NCBI GenBank assembly: GCA_025458365.1
Contig: JALOSP010000007.1
Location: 1 to 16,885 of the forward strand
Direction: 5' to 3'
DNA from: Hyphomonadaceae bacterium
GTDB taxonomy: Bacteria > Pseudomonadota > Alphaproteobacteria > Caulobacterales > Aquidulcibacteraceae
Length of the DNA stretch: 16,885 nucleotides
This document shows, one piece after another, positions 6,576 to 13,322 of the stretch; within the stretch, counting starts at the first letter, position 1, and the number at the start of each line of letters is the position of its first letter. Below the pieces are notes generated by a model. That model ran no database searches. It was not told the DNA's origin and was given only the letters and a program-made list of their open reading frames with translations. The translations under genes and the position numbers were made by a program.

Positions 6576-8888
6576 TCACAGGCGAACACTCGCTGTCGCA
6601 ATCCGCACGTCACCGCCTTGCAACGGTTTGGCCCAGACCGGGCGGGCGGTCGCGATAGGTTGGGCTTCTGGCGGGAGGCCACGCGCGACGGTGCGCACGG
6701 TCCAGGTGGTTTGCAATGCCTCGACAGTGACGTCGAGGTCCCATGTGGCGCAGGCACGGCCGATACATCGGAACAGCTTGCTGCCATCAGGGTCGAACTC
6801 GAACCGCCCGCCATTGCCACCCGTGCCACCGGCAGCAGATTGAAGCCGGGCCTCTGCGGGGACCGTGATGGTCACCTCATCGGCGCCCGGTGCGGCGATC
6901 CGCACGCTCAGCCTGCGCGTGCCGCCGTTGCCGGGGATGTTGGACAGCAGGGTGACCGAAGGCGGCGGGACTTGCGGGTCTGTTGCGGACCCCGGCGCGT
7001 GCAGCCTCTCCCCGTCGGCACCCTGCAATGCACCCAGAACGAATGGCACGACGGCTTGCATCGGGGCAGGGGCACCCTTGCCGGCCGGTGCCAGAACCCA
7101 ATGGTCGGCGTGGTCGGTTTCAGGGCCATGCCGACCGTGCCAGTGCTGGATGTTCAGCGGACGGGGCAGGTCAGGATTGTGGGCCGGGGCGAACGCTGCC
7201 CACGCCGCGCCTGCCAGTGTCAGGCAGGCCGGGGCCGCCACACCCGCGGCCCGGATATCGGCGGCTCCGCGCAGCGCGGCAAAGACGATCATGGCCAAGA
7301 GCGCGGCAAGGCCGGAAAAACCGGCACCAATCGCAAAGCCCAGCCCGACCTCGGCAAAGTCCAGAACCGGCAGCACGAACACCAGCAACACGATGGCGGG
7401 GATCACAAACCACACCGCATGATCAGGCTGGATCCGGTCCAGTCTGGCCCGGTCGCCGCTTGGCATGGCCAGCATCACGCCCAGTGCCACCAAGGTAAAC
7501 ACACCGGCGGCAGGGGCCGTCAGGATCATCGAGCCCGGCGAGACGGTCGAGGCCGCCAGCCCCAACCCGCAGAGCCACAGCCACGCACCTGCCACAACCC
7601 GGCCACCCCGCACGCCCCGGCAGAGCCACACCCCCATTCCTGCACCCAGCAAGCTTGCACCATAAATCGCGGTGCGCGCCGCGACCGGCAGCGCAGTCCA
7701 CCATTGCGCTTCCGGCTGGATGGTGCTGATGGCCCAGACTGCGCAAAACCCAGCGCCCGTCGCCACCAGCACCGTGATCACCGGGGCAACAATCGCCCGC
7801 ACCACGCCCTGCCCGCCAACGCGCCAGTACAGGGCAACAGCGCCGACCAGACCCGCGACCAGCAATGCAAGACCCGCCCGGTGGGGCAGGACCAGAATGG
7901 TCTGTCCCACGATATCGGCGTAAATCATCGTCGTTTCGGGCAGGACTTCGTCACGGTTCATGACGGGGGCTGCCAGCCATCCCTCCACTGCGCCCAGCGC
8001 GGCGGCACCCATGTGGCCGACGCTTTCGTGTTGGAGGTAAGCCAATGAATCGTTTGGCGTGTGATAGCGCGCGAGTGGCGCGATGAAGGCGAAGTTGAGC
8101 ACGTCCCAGCCAGCCGCCAGGAATTCTGTGGCGTCGGTGTCGTTGGGCAGGATGCGATAGATGTCTGCCGCGAGCGAATTGGCAATGATGCGCGGGTTGG
8201 CACGGGTCAAAGCAGCAATGTCGCGGCTGTTCGGGCTGCTGGTCTGGAACATGATGGCAGGACCGCCGGTTCCGCGTGCTTCCATGTTGACTGCAAAGGC
8301 CACATCGGCAGCCCAAGGGTCCTTGCGCATGAACGAAGCCGCCCCCAGCAACCCTGCTTCTTCGCCATCGGTGAACAGGAAGATCACCGGCTTTGCCAGT
8401 TCGCGACCGCGCAATCGCGCTGCGATCTCCAGCGCTCCAGCTACGCCTGCTCCGTCATCTGCAGCGCCAGGTCCGGCGGGGACGGAGTCATAATGGCTGG
8501 CGACCAGAGCCGCGCCCCCACCTTGCGGGCCTGCCCGAAACAGCACGTTGCGCACCCGCGCGCAGCTCATCCCGCCCCAGCGCCGCGCACCACGGCAGGA
8601 GAAGTCTTCACGCACGACCGGCGTGTAGCCCAGCGCATTGATCTCCGCGACCAGCCGCTCACGGACCCTATCATTGGCCGGGCTGTCCACCGGATGCGGG
8701 CGCTCGTCGCCCAGGATGCGGGTCAGCCGCGCAATGGCAGCATCGGTGTCAAATCCGGTCGCGGTTCGGGTGGCCCCAATGGAGGGTGGCGCAGTTGCCA
8801 GCCCCTTGGCCAGAAACAGCACCATCAACACCACAGCGACGAGCAGGAAGCGGAAATGAGGGGTAGGGGTCCGAAGGGCGCGCGGCAT
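6576..8888 (-). CDS. M28-family membrane metallopeptidase with multi-spanning C-terminal half
   Basis: A co-catalytic two-zinc aminopeptidase-type domain fused to a polytopic membrane region, 770 residues from the ATG at 8888; an in-frame TTG at 8900 is an alternative start. One N-terminal helix (about 13-30) is followed by the M28 domain (about 45-305), with all metal or catalytic positions in order. These are H132 in SHYDS, the Asp pair D144/D145 in AADDGAG, the glutamates E176-E177 in DGEEAGLLG, E203 in NMEARG and H276 in YHTPND. The domain should face the periplasm. Residues about 305-590 contain roughly eight hydrophobic helices, and a soluble tail rich in beta strands (about 600-770) ends the protein. 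The arrangement recalls eukaryotic ERMP1/Fxna and yeast Pff1-type M28 enzymes. Substrate is unknown. It is probably the first large gene of the minus-strand group. Confidence 0.88.
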   Translation of the reverse strand: MPRALRTPTPHFRFLLVAVVLMVLFLAKGLATAPPSIGATRTATGFDTDAAIARLTRILGDERPHPVDSPANDRVRERLVAEINALGYTPVVREDFSCRGARRWGGMSCARVRNVLFRAGPQGGGAALVASHYDSVPAGPGAADDGAGVAGALEIAARLRGRELAKPVIFLFTDGEEAGLLGAASFMRKDPWAADVAFAVNMEARGTGGPAIMFQTSSPNSRDIAALTRANPRIIANSLAADIYRILPNDTDATEFLAAGWDVLNFAFIAPLARYHTPNDSLAYLQHESVGHMGAAALGAVEGWLAAPVMNRDEVLPETTMIYADIVGQTILVLPHRAGLALLVAGLVGAVALYWRVGGQGVVRAIVAPVITVLVATGAGFCAVWAISTIQPEAQWWTALPVAARTAIYGASLLGAGMGVWLCRGVRGGRVVAGAWLWLCGLGLAASTVSPGSMILTAPAAGVFTLVALGVMLAMPSGDRARLDRIQPDHAVWFVIPAIVLLVFVLPVLDFAEVGLGFAIGAGFSGLAALLAMIVFAALRGAADIRAAGVAAPACLTLAGAAWAAFAPAHNPDLPRPLNIQHWHGRHGPETDHADHWVLAPAGKGAPAPMQAVVPFVLGALQGADGERLHAPGSATDPQVPPPSVTLLSNIPGNGGTRRLSVRIAAPGADEVTITVPAEARLQSAAGGTGGNGGRFEFDPDGSKLFRCIGRACATWDLDVTVEALQTTWTVRTVARGLPPEAQPIATARPVWAKPLQGGDVRIATASVRL

Positions 8889-8967
8889 GGCAACGATCAA
8901 TCACGCGATCGTGAGGTCGTCAATGATTGCCCGCGTTCTGCCCAAAGGCAGGCCCCACATGCAAAGG

Positions 8968-8991
8968 GGCCGGTGCGTTCCAGCACCGACC
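8968..8991 (-). terminator. GC-rich hairpin after the 23-codon ORF
   Basis: A 9 bp stem, GGTCGGTGC with GCACCGGCC (one G-T pair), closes a 6 nt loop 43 bp beyond the stop of the small ORF and 79 bp before the M28 start. Only TTT follows (CCCCTTTGC), so it is either a weak intrinsic terminator, an attenuator, or an mRNA-stabilising stem. Confidence 0.4.
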
Positions 8992-9034
8992 CCCGCGATG
9001 GCTGTCCGATGACTGCCAAAGTGCATCTGCAATC

Positions 9035-9106
9035 TCAGGACGAAGGCTGCTCCGGTCCCGCGATCACAATGCTGGCTCCCACCTGACTGTTCCTATCGCT
9101 CGACAT
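9035..9106 (-). CDS. Putative 23-residue small protein or leader peptide
   Basis: ATG at 9106 opens 23 codons (M S S D R N S Q V G A S I V I A G P E Q P S S) and a TGA. I recognise no family, and no amino acid is strongly over-represented, so it does not look like a classical attenuation peptide. The reason to list it is its ribosome site: GAAAGGAGGTGATCC (9122-9108), with GGAGG 7 nt from the ATG, is complementary to about 15 nt of the alphaproteobacterial 16S rRNA 3' end. A strong hairpin (9137-9172) precedes the site and another (8968-8991) follows the ORF, so it could be a self-contained small gene or a leader that controls the M28 operon. The alternative is that the site is chance or a non-coding signal. 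Confidence 0.5.
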   Translation of the reverse strand: MSSDRNSQVGASIVIAGPEQPSS

Positions 9107-9107
9107 C

Positions 9108-9122
9108 GGATCACCTCCTTTC
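9108..9122 (-). promoter_or_regulatory. Shine-Dalgarno sequence with near-maximal anti-SD complementarity
   Basis: Read on the minus strand, GAAAGGAGGTGATCC is the exact complement of the GGATCACCTCCTTTC found at the 3' end of alphaproteobacterial 16S rRNA. The match does not continue into the conserved 16S sequence further upstream, so it is not an rRNA gene fragment. Confidence 0.7.
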
Positions 9123-9136
9123 AGTTCGGCCCCACC

Positions 9137-9172
9137 GGCAGGGCAGGCGCAAGCCCGGAAGCCTGTCCTGCC
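9137..9172. repeat. 12 bp-arm inverted repeat (hairpin) in the leader region
   Basis: GGCAGGGCAGGC (9137-9148) and GCCTGTCCTGCC (9161-9172) flank a 12 nt loop. On the plus strand all 12 positions pair, one as G-U. On the minus strand that position is an A-C mismatch. The stem ends 15 bp before the strong Shine-Dalgarno sequence of the minus-strand small ORF. Confidence 0.75.
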
Positions 9173-9298
9173 ACCGCGCCCCTCATGGGCGGGCTGAAGC
9201 TTAGCAAGGTGTGGTGCTTTTGATGCGCGCGCAAGTGGAAATCGAAACTGGCACTCACATCCTTTGACTGCTAGCAAAAAATGTGTCAAATCAGTAAG

Positions 9299-9326
9299 TT
9301 GCTGTTCATCTTGCATTGAGTATCCT
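9299..9326 (+). promoter_or_regulatory. Probable promoter of the Usg-family gene
   Basis: TTGCTG (9299-9304), a 16 bp spacer and TATCCT (9321-9326) lie 45 bp before the start codon at 9371. On the opposite strand a consensus TTGACA (9289-9284) faces the small ORF, but its -10 is poor. Confidence 0.4.
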
Positions 9327-9370
9327 ACGCAGGTCCAGAACTGATTCCCTTGATTGTGATGGAGGCGGGC

Positions 9371-9643
9371 ATGCGTGGCGAAAGCGACTTTTCCTTCAAG
9401 TTGCGGGGTTTCCGCCTCACCACAGCGGAAATCCTGTATCACATGCCCGATCATCCGGGTCTGTTGCAGACCTTCATCTGGCAGACGCTGGACCTGCCGC
9501 CGCAATATCCGCGCCTTTCAGCCTTCCTCGATCACTGGCGCAAGGAGATCGACGCGGTGATCCATTCCATCGCCGTGGCCACGGACGGCACGGTGGCGCC
9601 ACCCCGATGGCGCAAGGTCGATCACGTGCTGCGGATCCAGTAG
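9371..9643 (+). CDS. usg: Usg family protein
   Basis: A 90-residue cytosolic protein matching, from memory, the alphaproteobacterial Usg family, named for a gene found in or near tryptophan operons and once proposed to act with phosphoribosylanthranilate isomerase. Its biochemical role is not established. Family-typical stretches are LTTAEILYHMPDHPGLLQTFIWQ (from about residue 15), a central FLDHWRKEIDA and a C-terminal WRKVDH. Of several in-frame starts (TTG 9350, GTG 9356, ATG 9359, ATG 9371) I chose the ATG at 9371, because GGAGG at 9361-9365 sits 5 nt upstream and the length then fits the family. The stop codon lies 10 bp from the end of the convergent LysR gene. No trp gene is in the window, so this copy is outside the context the family is named for. 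Confidence 0.85.
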   Translation: MRGESDFSFKLRGFRLTTAEILYHMPDHPGLLQTFIWQTLDLPPQYPRLSAFLDHWRKEIDAVIHSIAVATDGTVAPPRWRKVDHVLRIQ

Positions 9644-9653
9644 GGCAGCTGGA

Positions 9654-10550
9654 TCAAGCCGCCAGCTCGGCTCTGAAGAAGTCGATGGCCGCGCGCACCT
9701 TGGCCGGCAGCCAGGCGCGGCTGGGATAGACCGCCCAAGCGCCCGAATCGAAGGTGGTCGCGGTTGCCTCCCAGTCAGGGAACACGTCGATGAGGCGGCC
9801 TGACGCCAGGTCGGTGCGGACCTGCCAGTCCACCAGCATGGCCGGGCCGAGTCCCGCCAGGGCGGCCTGCCGTATGGCAAGCGGGGTGGAGAATACGAAG
9901 TCCCCGTCAATCGACACACTGGTTTCGGCGCCTGTCTTGTCGGCAAACAGCCAGCGCGTGCGGAAGTTGCGCAGGCTCAAACGCAGGCAGCGGTGGGCCG
10001 CCAGATCATCGGGCCGGGCAAGAGCGGGGCCTCTGGCCAGATAGTCGGGTGATGCAACGATCCTGTAGCGGGTTTTCATCAGGCGGGTCGCAATCAGGTC
10101 CCCCTCGATGGCCGGTGCCAGCCTGATGGCCAGATCGATCCGCTCGCCGATCAGGTCAAGATTGGTGTCGGTGAACACACAATCGACAGCGACACCTGGC
10201 CACTGGGCGTGAAACCGGGGCAGCAGAGGCGCAATCAGGTCAACGCCCATCGCCAGCGAGGCCGTGAGGCGCAGTGTGCCCGAAACCCGGCCGTCGCGGC
10301 TGGCGGCTTCACTGGCAGCGCGCCCGAGTTCGTCCAGCAGCGGCTCGACCCGGGCCAGATACTGGCTGCCGGCCTCAGTCAGGCTCATTAACCGTGTGGT
10401 GCGCTGGAACAGGCGCAAGCCCAGTCGAGCTTCCAGGGTCGCAATCGCGCGCGACACCGATGACGGGGCGAGGTCCCTTTCGCGGGCAGCAGCTGCAAAG
10501 CCGCCAGATCGTGCCACGGCAACAAACAGGTCGAGAGCATGCAGGTCCAT
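9654..10550 (-). CDS. LysR-family transcriptional regulator
   Basis: A 298-residue DNA-binding regulator, the usual length for the family. The winged helix-turn-helix is at residues 1-60 (MDLHALDLFVAVARSGGF, AAARERDLAPSSVSRAIATLEARLG, LFQRTTRLMSLTEAG). An effector-binding domain follows (about 90-298) with the usual GTLRLTAS entry. It is transcribed divergently from the carboxymuconolactone-decarboxylase-like gene across a 112 bp gap, the standard layout for a LysR regulator and its target. The adjacent two-gene unit is therefore its most likely target. An ATTGCAAT palindrome (10579-10586) lies in the shared gap and is a candidate part of its binding site. The inducer cannot be deduced. Confidence 0.93.
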   Translation of the reverse strand: MDLHALDLFVAVARSGGFAAAARERDLAPSSVSRAIATLEARLGLRLFQRTTRLMSLTEAGSQYLARVEPLLDELGRAASEAASRDGRVSGTLRLTASLAMGVDLIAPLLPRFHAQWPGVAVDCVFTDTNLDLIGERIDLAIRLAPAIEGDLIATRLMKTRYRIVASPDYLARGPALARPDDLAAHRCLRLSLRNFRTRWLFADKTGAETSVSIDGDFVFSTPLAIRQAALAGLGPAMLVDWQVRTDLASGRLIDVFPDWEATATTFDSGAWAVYPSRAWLPAKVRAAIDFFRAELAA

Positions 10551-10662
10551 TCATGCAAAATACGCACGACTGTAGTTCATTGCAATCGGTTTATGGGGCA
10601 TCACGCATTGAATAGTGTCTCTTCATGGCCGGGACAATTCCGGCCGCATCTGGAGACTAACC

Positions 10663-11247
10663 ATGACACATTTCACCGTCCACACCCCCGAAACCGCCCC
10701 TGAAGCATCGCGTGAGCGGCTTGCCGCCGTCAAGGCCGCCTGGGGCTTTGTTCCGCAATTGCAGGGCACGCTGGCCGAAAGCCCGGTCGCGCTGGAAGCC
10801 TATGACCATCTGTTTGGCCTGATCTCGTCGGGCTCGACACTGACCCCGATCGAACAGCAAGTGGCCTATCAGGCGATCAATGTGTTCCATGAGTGCGAGT
10901 ATTGCACGATCGGTCACACCTGGCTGTCGCGCAATGCGGGCATGGATGAAGCCACGATCAGCGCGTTGCGCGATGGCACCGTGATCGCCGATGCACGGCT
11001 GCAGGCTCTGCGCGCGTTTGCCGAAAGCGTGGTGCGTGAGCGTGGCTTTGTCGGCGATGCGGCAGTCGATGCCTTCCTCGCAGCCGGGTTCACCCGAGCC
11101 CATGTGCTGGAAGTCGTGACCGTCGTGGCGACCAAGACGATCTCGAACTACACCAACCACATCACCCACACGCCCAAGGAAGCTTTCATGAGCGACCCGG
11201 CCTTTGCCTGGGTCAGCCCGCGCAACCGTGTCGCACAAGCGGCTTGA
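10663..11247 (+). CDS. Carboxymuconolactone decarboxylase / AhpD-fold family protein
   Basis: The 194 residues show the AhpD-like all-helical fold with the redox motif C78-x-x-C81 followed by H85 in HECEYCTIGHTW. That pattern is shared by AhpD-type peroxidase-reducing proteins and many carboxymuconolactone-decarboxylase-family members of uncertain substrate. The C-terminal TKTISNYTNHITHTPKEAF is typical of the group annotated as peroxidase-related or CMD family. The start at 10663 is supported by GGAG at 10652-10655, 7 nt upstream; an upstream in-frame GTG at 10615 has no ribosome site. It is divergent from the LysR gene and 83 bp before the reductase gene, so it probably heads a two-gene LysR-controlled unit. 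A thiol-based antioxidant role is likely but not shown. Confidence 0.88.
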   Translation: MTHFTVHTPETAPEASRERLAAVKAAWGFVPQLQGTLAESPVALEAYDHLFGLISSGSTLTPIEQQVAYQAINVFHECEYCTIGHTWLSRNAGMDEATISALRDGTVIADARLQALRAFAESVVRERGFVGDAAVDAFLAAGFTRAHVLEVVTVVATKTISNYTNHITHTPKEAFMSDPAFAWVSPRNRVAQAA

Positions 11248-11330
11248 ACCACAAGGCTGGAGCGCGGCAGTCCCGGCCGAAAGTGCCCGCAGGCGCCGCG
11301 CTCACCCACTCGAAAGGAAGGAAGATACCA

Positions 11331-12197
11331 ATGACAAGGATTGCATTTCTCGGCCTGGGCGCGATGGGATCGCGCATCGCAGCCCGCCTGCTGTCGGAAG
11401 GATTTGACCTGACGGTCTGGAACCGTGACCCTGCCAAAGCTGTTCTGTTGGGTGATGCAGGTGCTCACGTGGCCGGTTCTGCGCGGGCCGCTGCGACCGG
11501 CGCCGATGTCGTGATCAGCATGGTCACGGACGATGAAGCGGCTCGATCTGTGTGGCTGGACCCCACCAGCGGGGCGCTGGCGGCTATGAAGCCGGGATCC
11601 GTGGCGCTGGAAATGTCCACCGTGACGCCCGACTGGGTGCGGGAGCTGGCAAAAGAGGCGGACAGGACAGGTGTGATGGCACTGGATGCGCCTGTCGCAG
11701 GCTCCCGCCCGCAGGCGGAGGCAGGCCAGCTTGTGCTCATGGTCGGTGGTGATGCCGCCGTGCTTGATCAGGTGCGCCCGGTGCTGGAGCCGATGGCGGC
11801 CAACGTGTTGCCTGCAGGACCCGCCGGGCGGGGCGCGGAATTGAAGCTAGCGGTCAACACCTATTTTGCCGCCCAACTGGCGAGCCTTGCCGAACTCCTG
11901 GGCTTCCTGACCCGCAGCGGGTTTGAAGCCGGAGAGGCCGCCGAATTGCTGGCCGCATTCCCGGTGGTTGCGCCCCCACTGGCCGGGGCTGCGCGGATGA
12001 TGGCCGCAGGCAACAGCGCGCCAATGTTCACCATCGACCTGATCGAGAAGGACCTGGGCTATGTGCTGGCGGCAGGCGAAGCTGCTGGTGCCAGCCTGCC
12101 CGGTGCGGCCCATGCGCGGGCCGTTTTCCAGCAAGCCCAGGCGCAGGGTCTTGGCGCCGCCAACATCACCGGGCTGGCAAGGGTATTCGCTGTTTGA
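11331..12197 (+). CDS. NAD(P)-dependent oxidoreductase, beta-hydroxyacid dehydrogenase family
   Basis: The 288-residue enzyme has an N-terminal Rossmann domain (GLGAMGSRIA at 8-17) and an all-helical C-terminal domain, as in 3-hydroxyisobutyrate dehydrogenase and GLYR1-type glyoxylate/succinic-semialdehyde reductases. The substrate-binding stretch DAPVAGSRPQAEAGQLVLMVGG (119-140) resembles the GLYR group more than the PVSGG of classical 3-HIB dehydrogenases. K172 (GAELKLAVNTYF) is the catalytic lysine. NRD after the second strand (31-33) suggests a preference for NADPH. The substrate remains open. I chose the ATG at 11331, preceded by GGAAGGAAG; the frame upstream to a TTG at 11244 has no family homology. 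It follows the CMD-family gene and should be co-transcribed with it, suggesting reduction of an aldehyde or oxo-acid under the same LysR signal. Confidence 0.88.
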   Translation: MTRIAFLGLGAMGSRIAARLLSEGFDLTVWNRDPAKAVLLGDAGAHVAGSARAAATGADVVISMVTDDEAARSVWLDPTSGALAAMKPGSVALEMSTVTPDWVRELAKEADRTGVMALDAPVAGSRPQAEAGQLVLMVGGDAAVLDQVRPVLEPMAANVLPAGPAGRGAELKLAVNTYFAAQLASLAELLGFLTRSGFEAGEAAELLAAFPVVAPPLAGAARMMAAGNSAPMFTIDLIEKDLGYVLAAGEAAGASLPGAAHARAVFQQAQAQGLGAANITGLARVFAV

Positions 12198-12401
12198 GTG
12201 GCGCACTTGCAAACCACAGGACCGCTGAGCTCCCGGTCCGCGTGTGGGGCAGGCGGGGGCGCAATTGAAAAACTGGCGGTCAACCTGCAACGCGCGCACC
12301 TCGAGGTGCGCGGTCCTGTGCGGTTTCACGCAGCCAATTGCAGCGCAGACCTCCGCGTCCGCCCGGCACGCGGGGACGCGTGCGGTCCTGGCACCGGAGC
12401 C
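12198..12401. other. Hairpin-rich intergenic spacer
   Basis: There is no credible gene between the reductase and the carD terminator. It holds a 20 bp perfect palindrome centred on TCGA (12293-12312), a 7 bp stem with GGGA loop (12366-12383), and an 11 bp long-range inverted pair CACAGGACCGC/GCGGTCCTGTG (12215-12225 with 12310-12320). It also has a partial direct repeat, GCGGTCCTG, at 12310 and 12382. At least one stem probably ends the plus-strand operon. Confidence 0.55.
12293..12312. repeat. 20 bp perfect palindrome
   Basis: The two 10-base arms pair completely around TCGA and can fold into an 8 bp stem with a TCGA loop. No T-run follows on the plus strand, so it is not a standard terminator of the upstream reductase gene. 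Confidence 0.8.
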
Positions 12402-12436
12402 AAAATCAAAAAGGCCGCCCCGGTCAGTGCGGCCTT
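12402..12436 (-). terminator. Intrinsic terminator of carD
   Basis: On the minus strand AAGGCCGC, a 10 nt loop and GCGGCCTT form an 8 bp stem that runs into TTTTTGATTTT, 25 bp after the carD stop codon. Stem and U-tract orientation both fit carD. Confidence 0.85.
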
Positions 12437-12461
12437 CTCGTGACTGGCAGATGCCGGCGAC

Positions 12462-12968
12462 TTACGCCGCGCGGCTGGCCAGGGTTTCCGACAGCTTCTG
12501 GATTGCCACGTCGCGGTTGACGCTTTCGATGGCGGCCACTTCGCGAGCCATCCGGTCCAAAGCCGATTCATACAGCTGACGCTCGGAGTAGCTCTGTTCC
12601 GGCTGGTCGCTGTTGCGATGCAGGTCACGGACCACTTCGGCAATCGAGATCAGATCGCCCGAATTGATCTTGGCTTCATATTCCTGGGCCCGACGGCTCC
12701 ACATGGCGCGCTTCACCCGCGCACGGCCGGTCAGCGTTTTCATGGCGTCCGCCACGATGGCCTGATCAGACAGGCCGCGCAGCGAGCCGGTCTTGGCCTT
12801 GCTGGTGGGCACCCGAAGCGTCATCTTGTCTTGATCGAACGCGATCACATACACTTCCAGTTTCATGCCTGCCACATCCTGGGTTTCGACACCCGTGATG
12901 CGCCCCACGCCATGGGCGGGGTAAACGACGAAATCACCAGACGAAAACATGTTCTTCTTCTCGCTCAT
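12462..12968 (-). CDS. carD: CarD-family transcriptional regulator
   Basis: A global regulator that binds the RNA polymerase beta subunit and stabilises open promoter complexes. In alphaproteobacteria it is linked to rRNA and growth-related promoters. The 168 residues have the N-terminal RNAP-interacting Tudor-like domain (FSSGDFVVYPAHGVGRI, about 8-60) and a helical C-terminal DNA-contacting domain. W90 in AMWSRRAQEYEAKI corresponds to the family's minor-groove tryptophan. I chose the ATG at 12968, which gives the usual family length; an upstream GTG at 13004 would add 12 residues unlike the family. The Shine-Dalgarno sequence is weak. It is divergent from glmS and ends in a strong intrinsic terminator, so it is probably monocistronic. 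Confidence 0.93.
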   Translation of the reverse strand: MSEKKNMFSSGDFVVYPAHGVGRITGVETQDVAGMKLEVYVIAFDQDKMTLRVPTSKAKTGSLRGLSDQAIVADAMKTLTGRARVKRAMWSRRAQEYEAKINSGDLISIAEVVRDLHRNSDQPEQSYSERQLYESALDRMAREVAAIESVNRDVAIQKLSETLASRAA

Positions 12969-13322
12969 GCGTGTGTGACCTTCATCAGGCCCCGACCATA
13001 CCACGACAGCCCACCCATCAAACCGGTGACAACACAGGCAAGTCGGGCAGGGATCGATCCAGAATCAGGGGCAAGGGCTGCGGCATTGGGCGCCGACAGG
13101 AACTGCTTACCAGAAAATGAAGGCAAAAGAAAGGGTGTCTGCAAGCGTTGATGGCGCTTTGCGTCCGCAGATGGCGTGGCAGTCTCGGGCAAGAGACCGC
13201 TGTTGCAAGCAGAAACCGGGTGTGAAGTGATTTTTCACCACCAATCCTGCAAGAGCAATTTGACCTCCTGTCGCAACCGGCCTTCACACGCGGCAGACCA
13301 AGCAAACAGAAAGACCCTTCCC
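12969..13322. other. Divergent intergenic region between carD and glmS
   Basis: The 354 bp contain no gene I can support. A weak stem GTGAA/TTCAC (13222-13238) and a possible glmS promoter (13260-13288) are visible. For carD, TTGATG-N15-TATGGT on the minus strand is a poor candidate. I see no glmS ribozyme, and none is expected because that ribozyme is characteristic of Gram-positive glmS leaders. Confidence 0.5.
13260..13288 (+). promoter_or_regulatory. Possible glmS promoter
   Basis: TTGACC (13260-13265), 17 bp spacer, TTCACA (13283-13288). The -35 is good and the -10 weak, which is often tolerated in alphaproteobacteria. It would give a leader of roughly 28 nt. Confidence 0.3.

Noticed and set aside
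6618..8048. 476-codon plus-strand frame opposite the M28 gene
   Set aside because: It is low-complexity Gly/Arg/His/Gln composition and antisense to a gene with all catalytic residues in order.
8061..9086. 341-codon plus-strand frame opposite the 5' part of the M28 gene
   Set aside because: It is antisense to the zinc-binding half of M28 and its product has no recognisable motif.
9108..9122. Fragment of a 16S rRNA gene 3' end on the plus strand
   Set aside because: Only GGATCACCTCCTTTC matches. The conserved bases before it in 16S genes are absent, and the same 15 bases make sense as a minus-strand ribosome site.
9035..9505. 156-codon minus-strand frame ending with the 23-residue small ORF
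   Set aside because: Its upstream part is antisense to usg and the leader; only the last 23 codons follow a ribosome site, so only those are listed.
12969..13322. glmS ribozyme in the glmS leader
   Set aside because: There is no sign of the pseudoknotted core, and the ribozyme is characteristic of Gram-positive glmS leaders.
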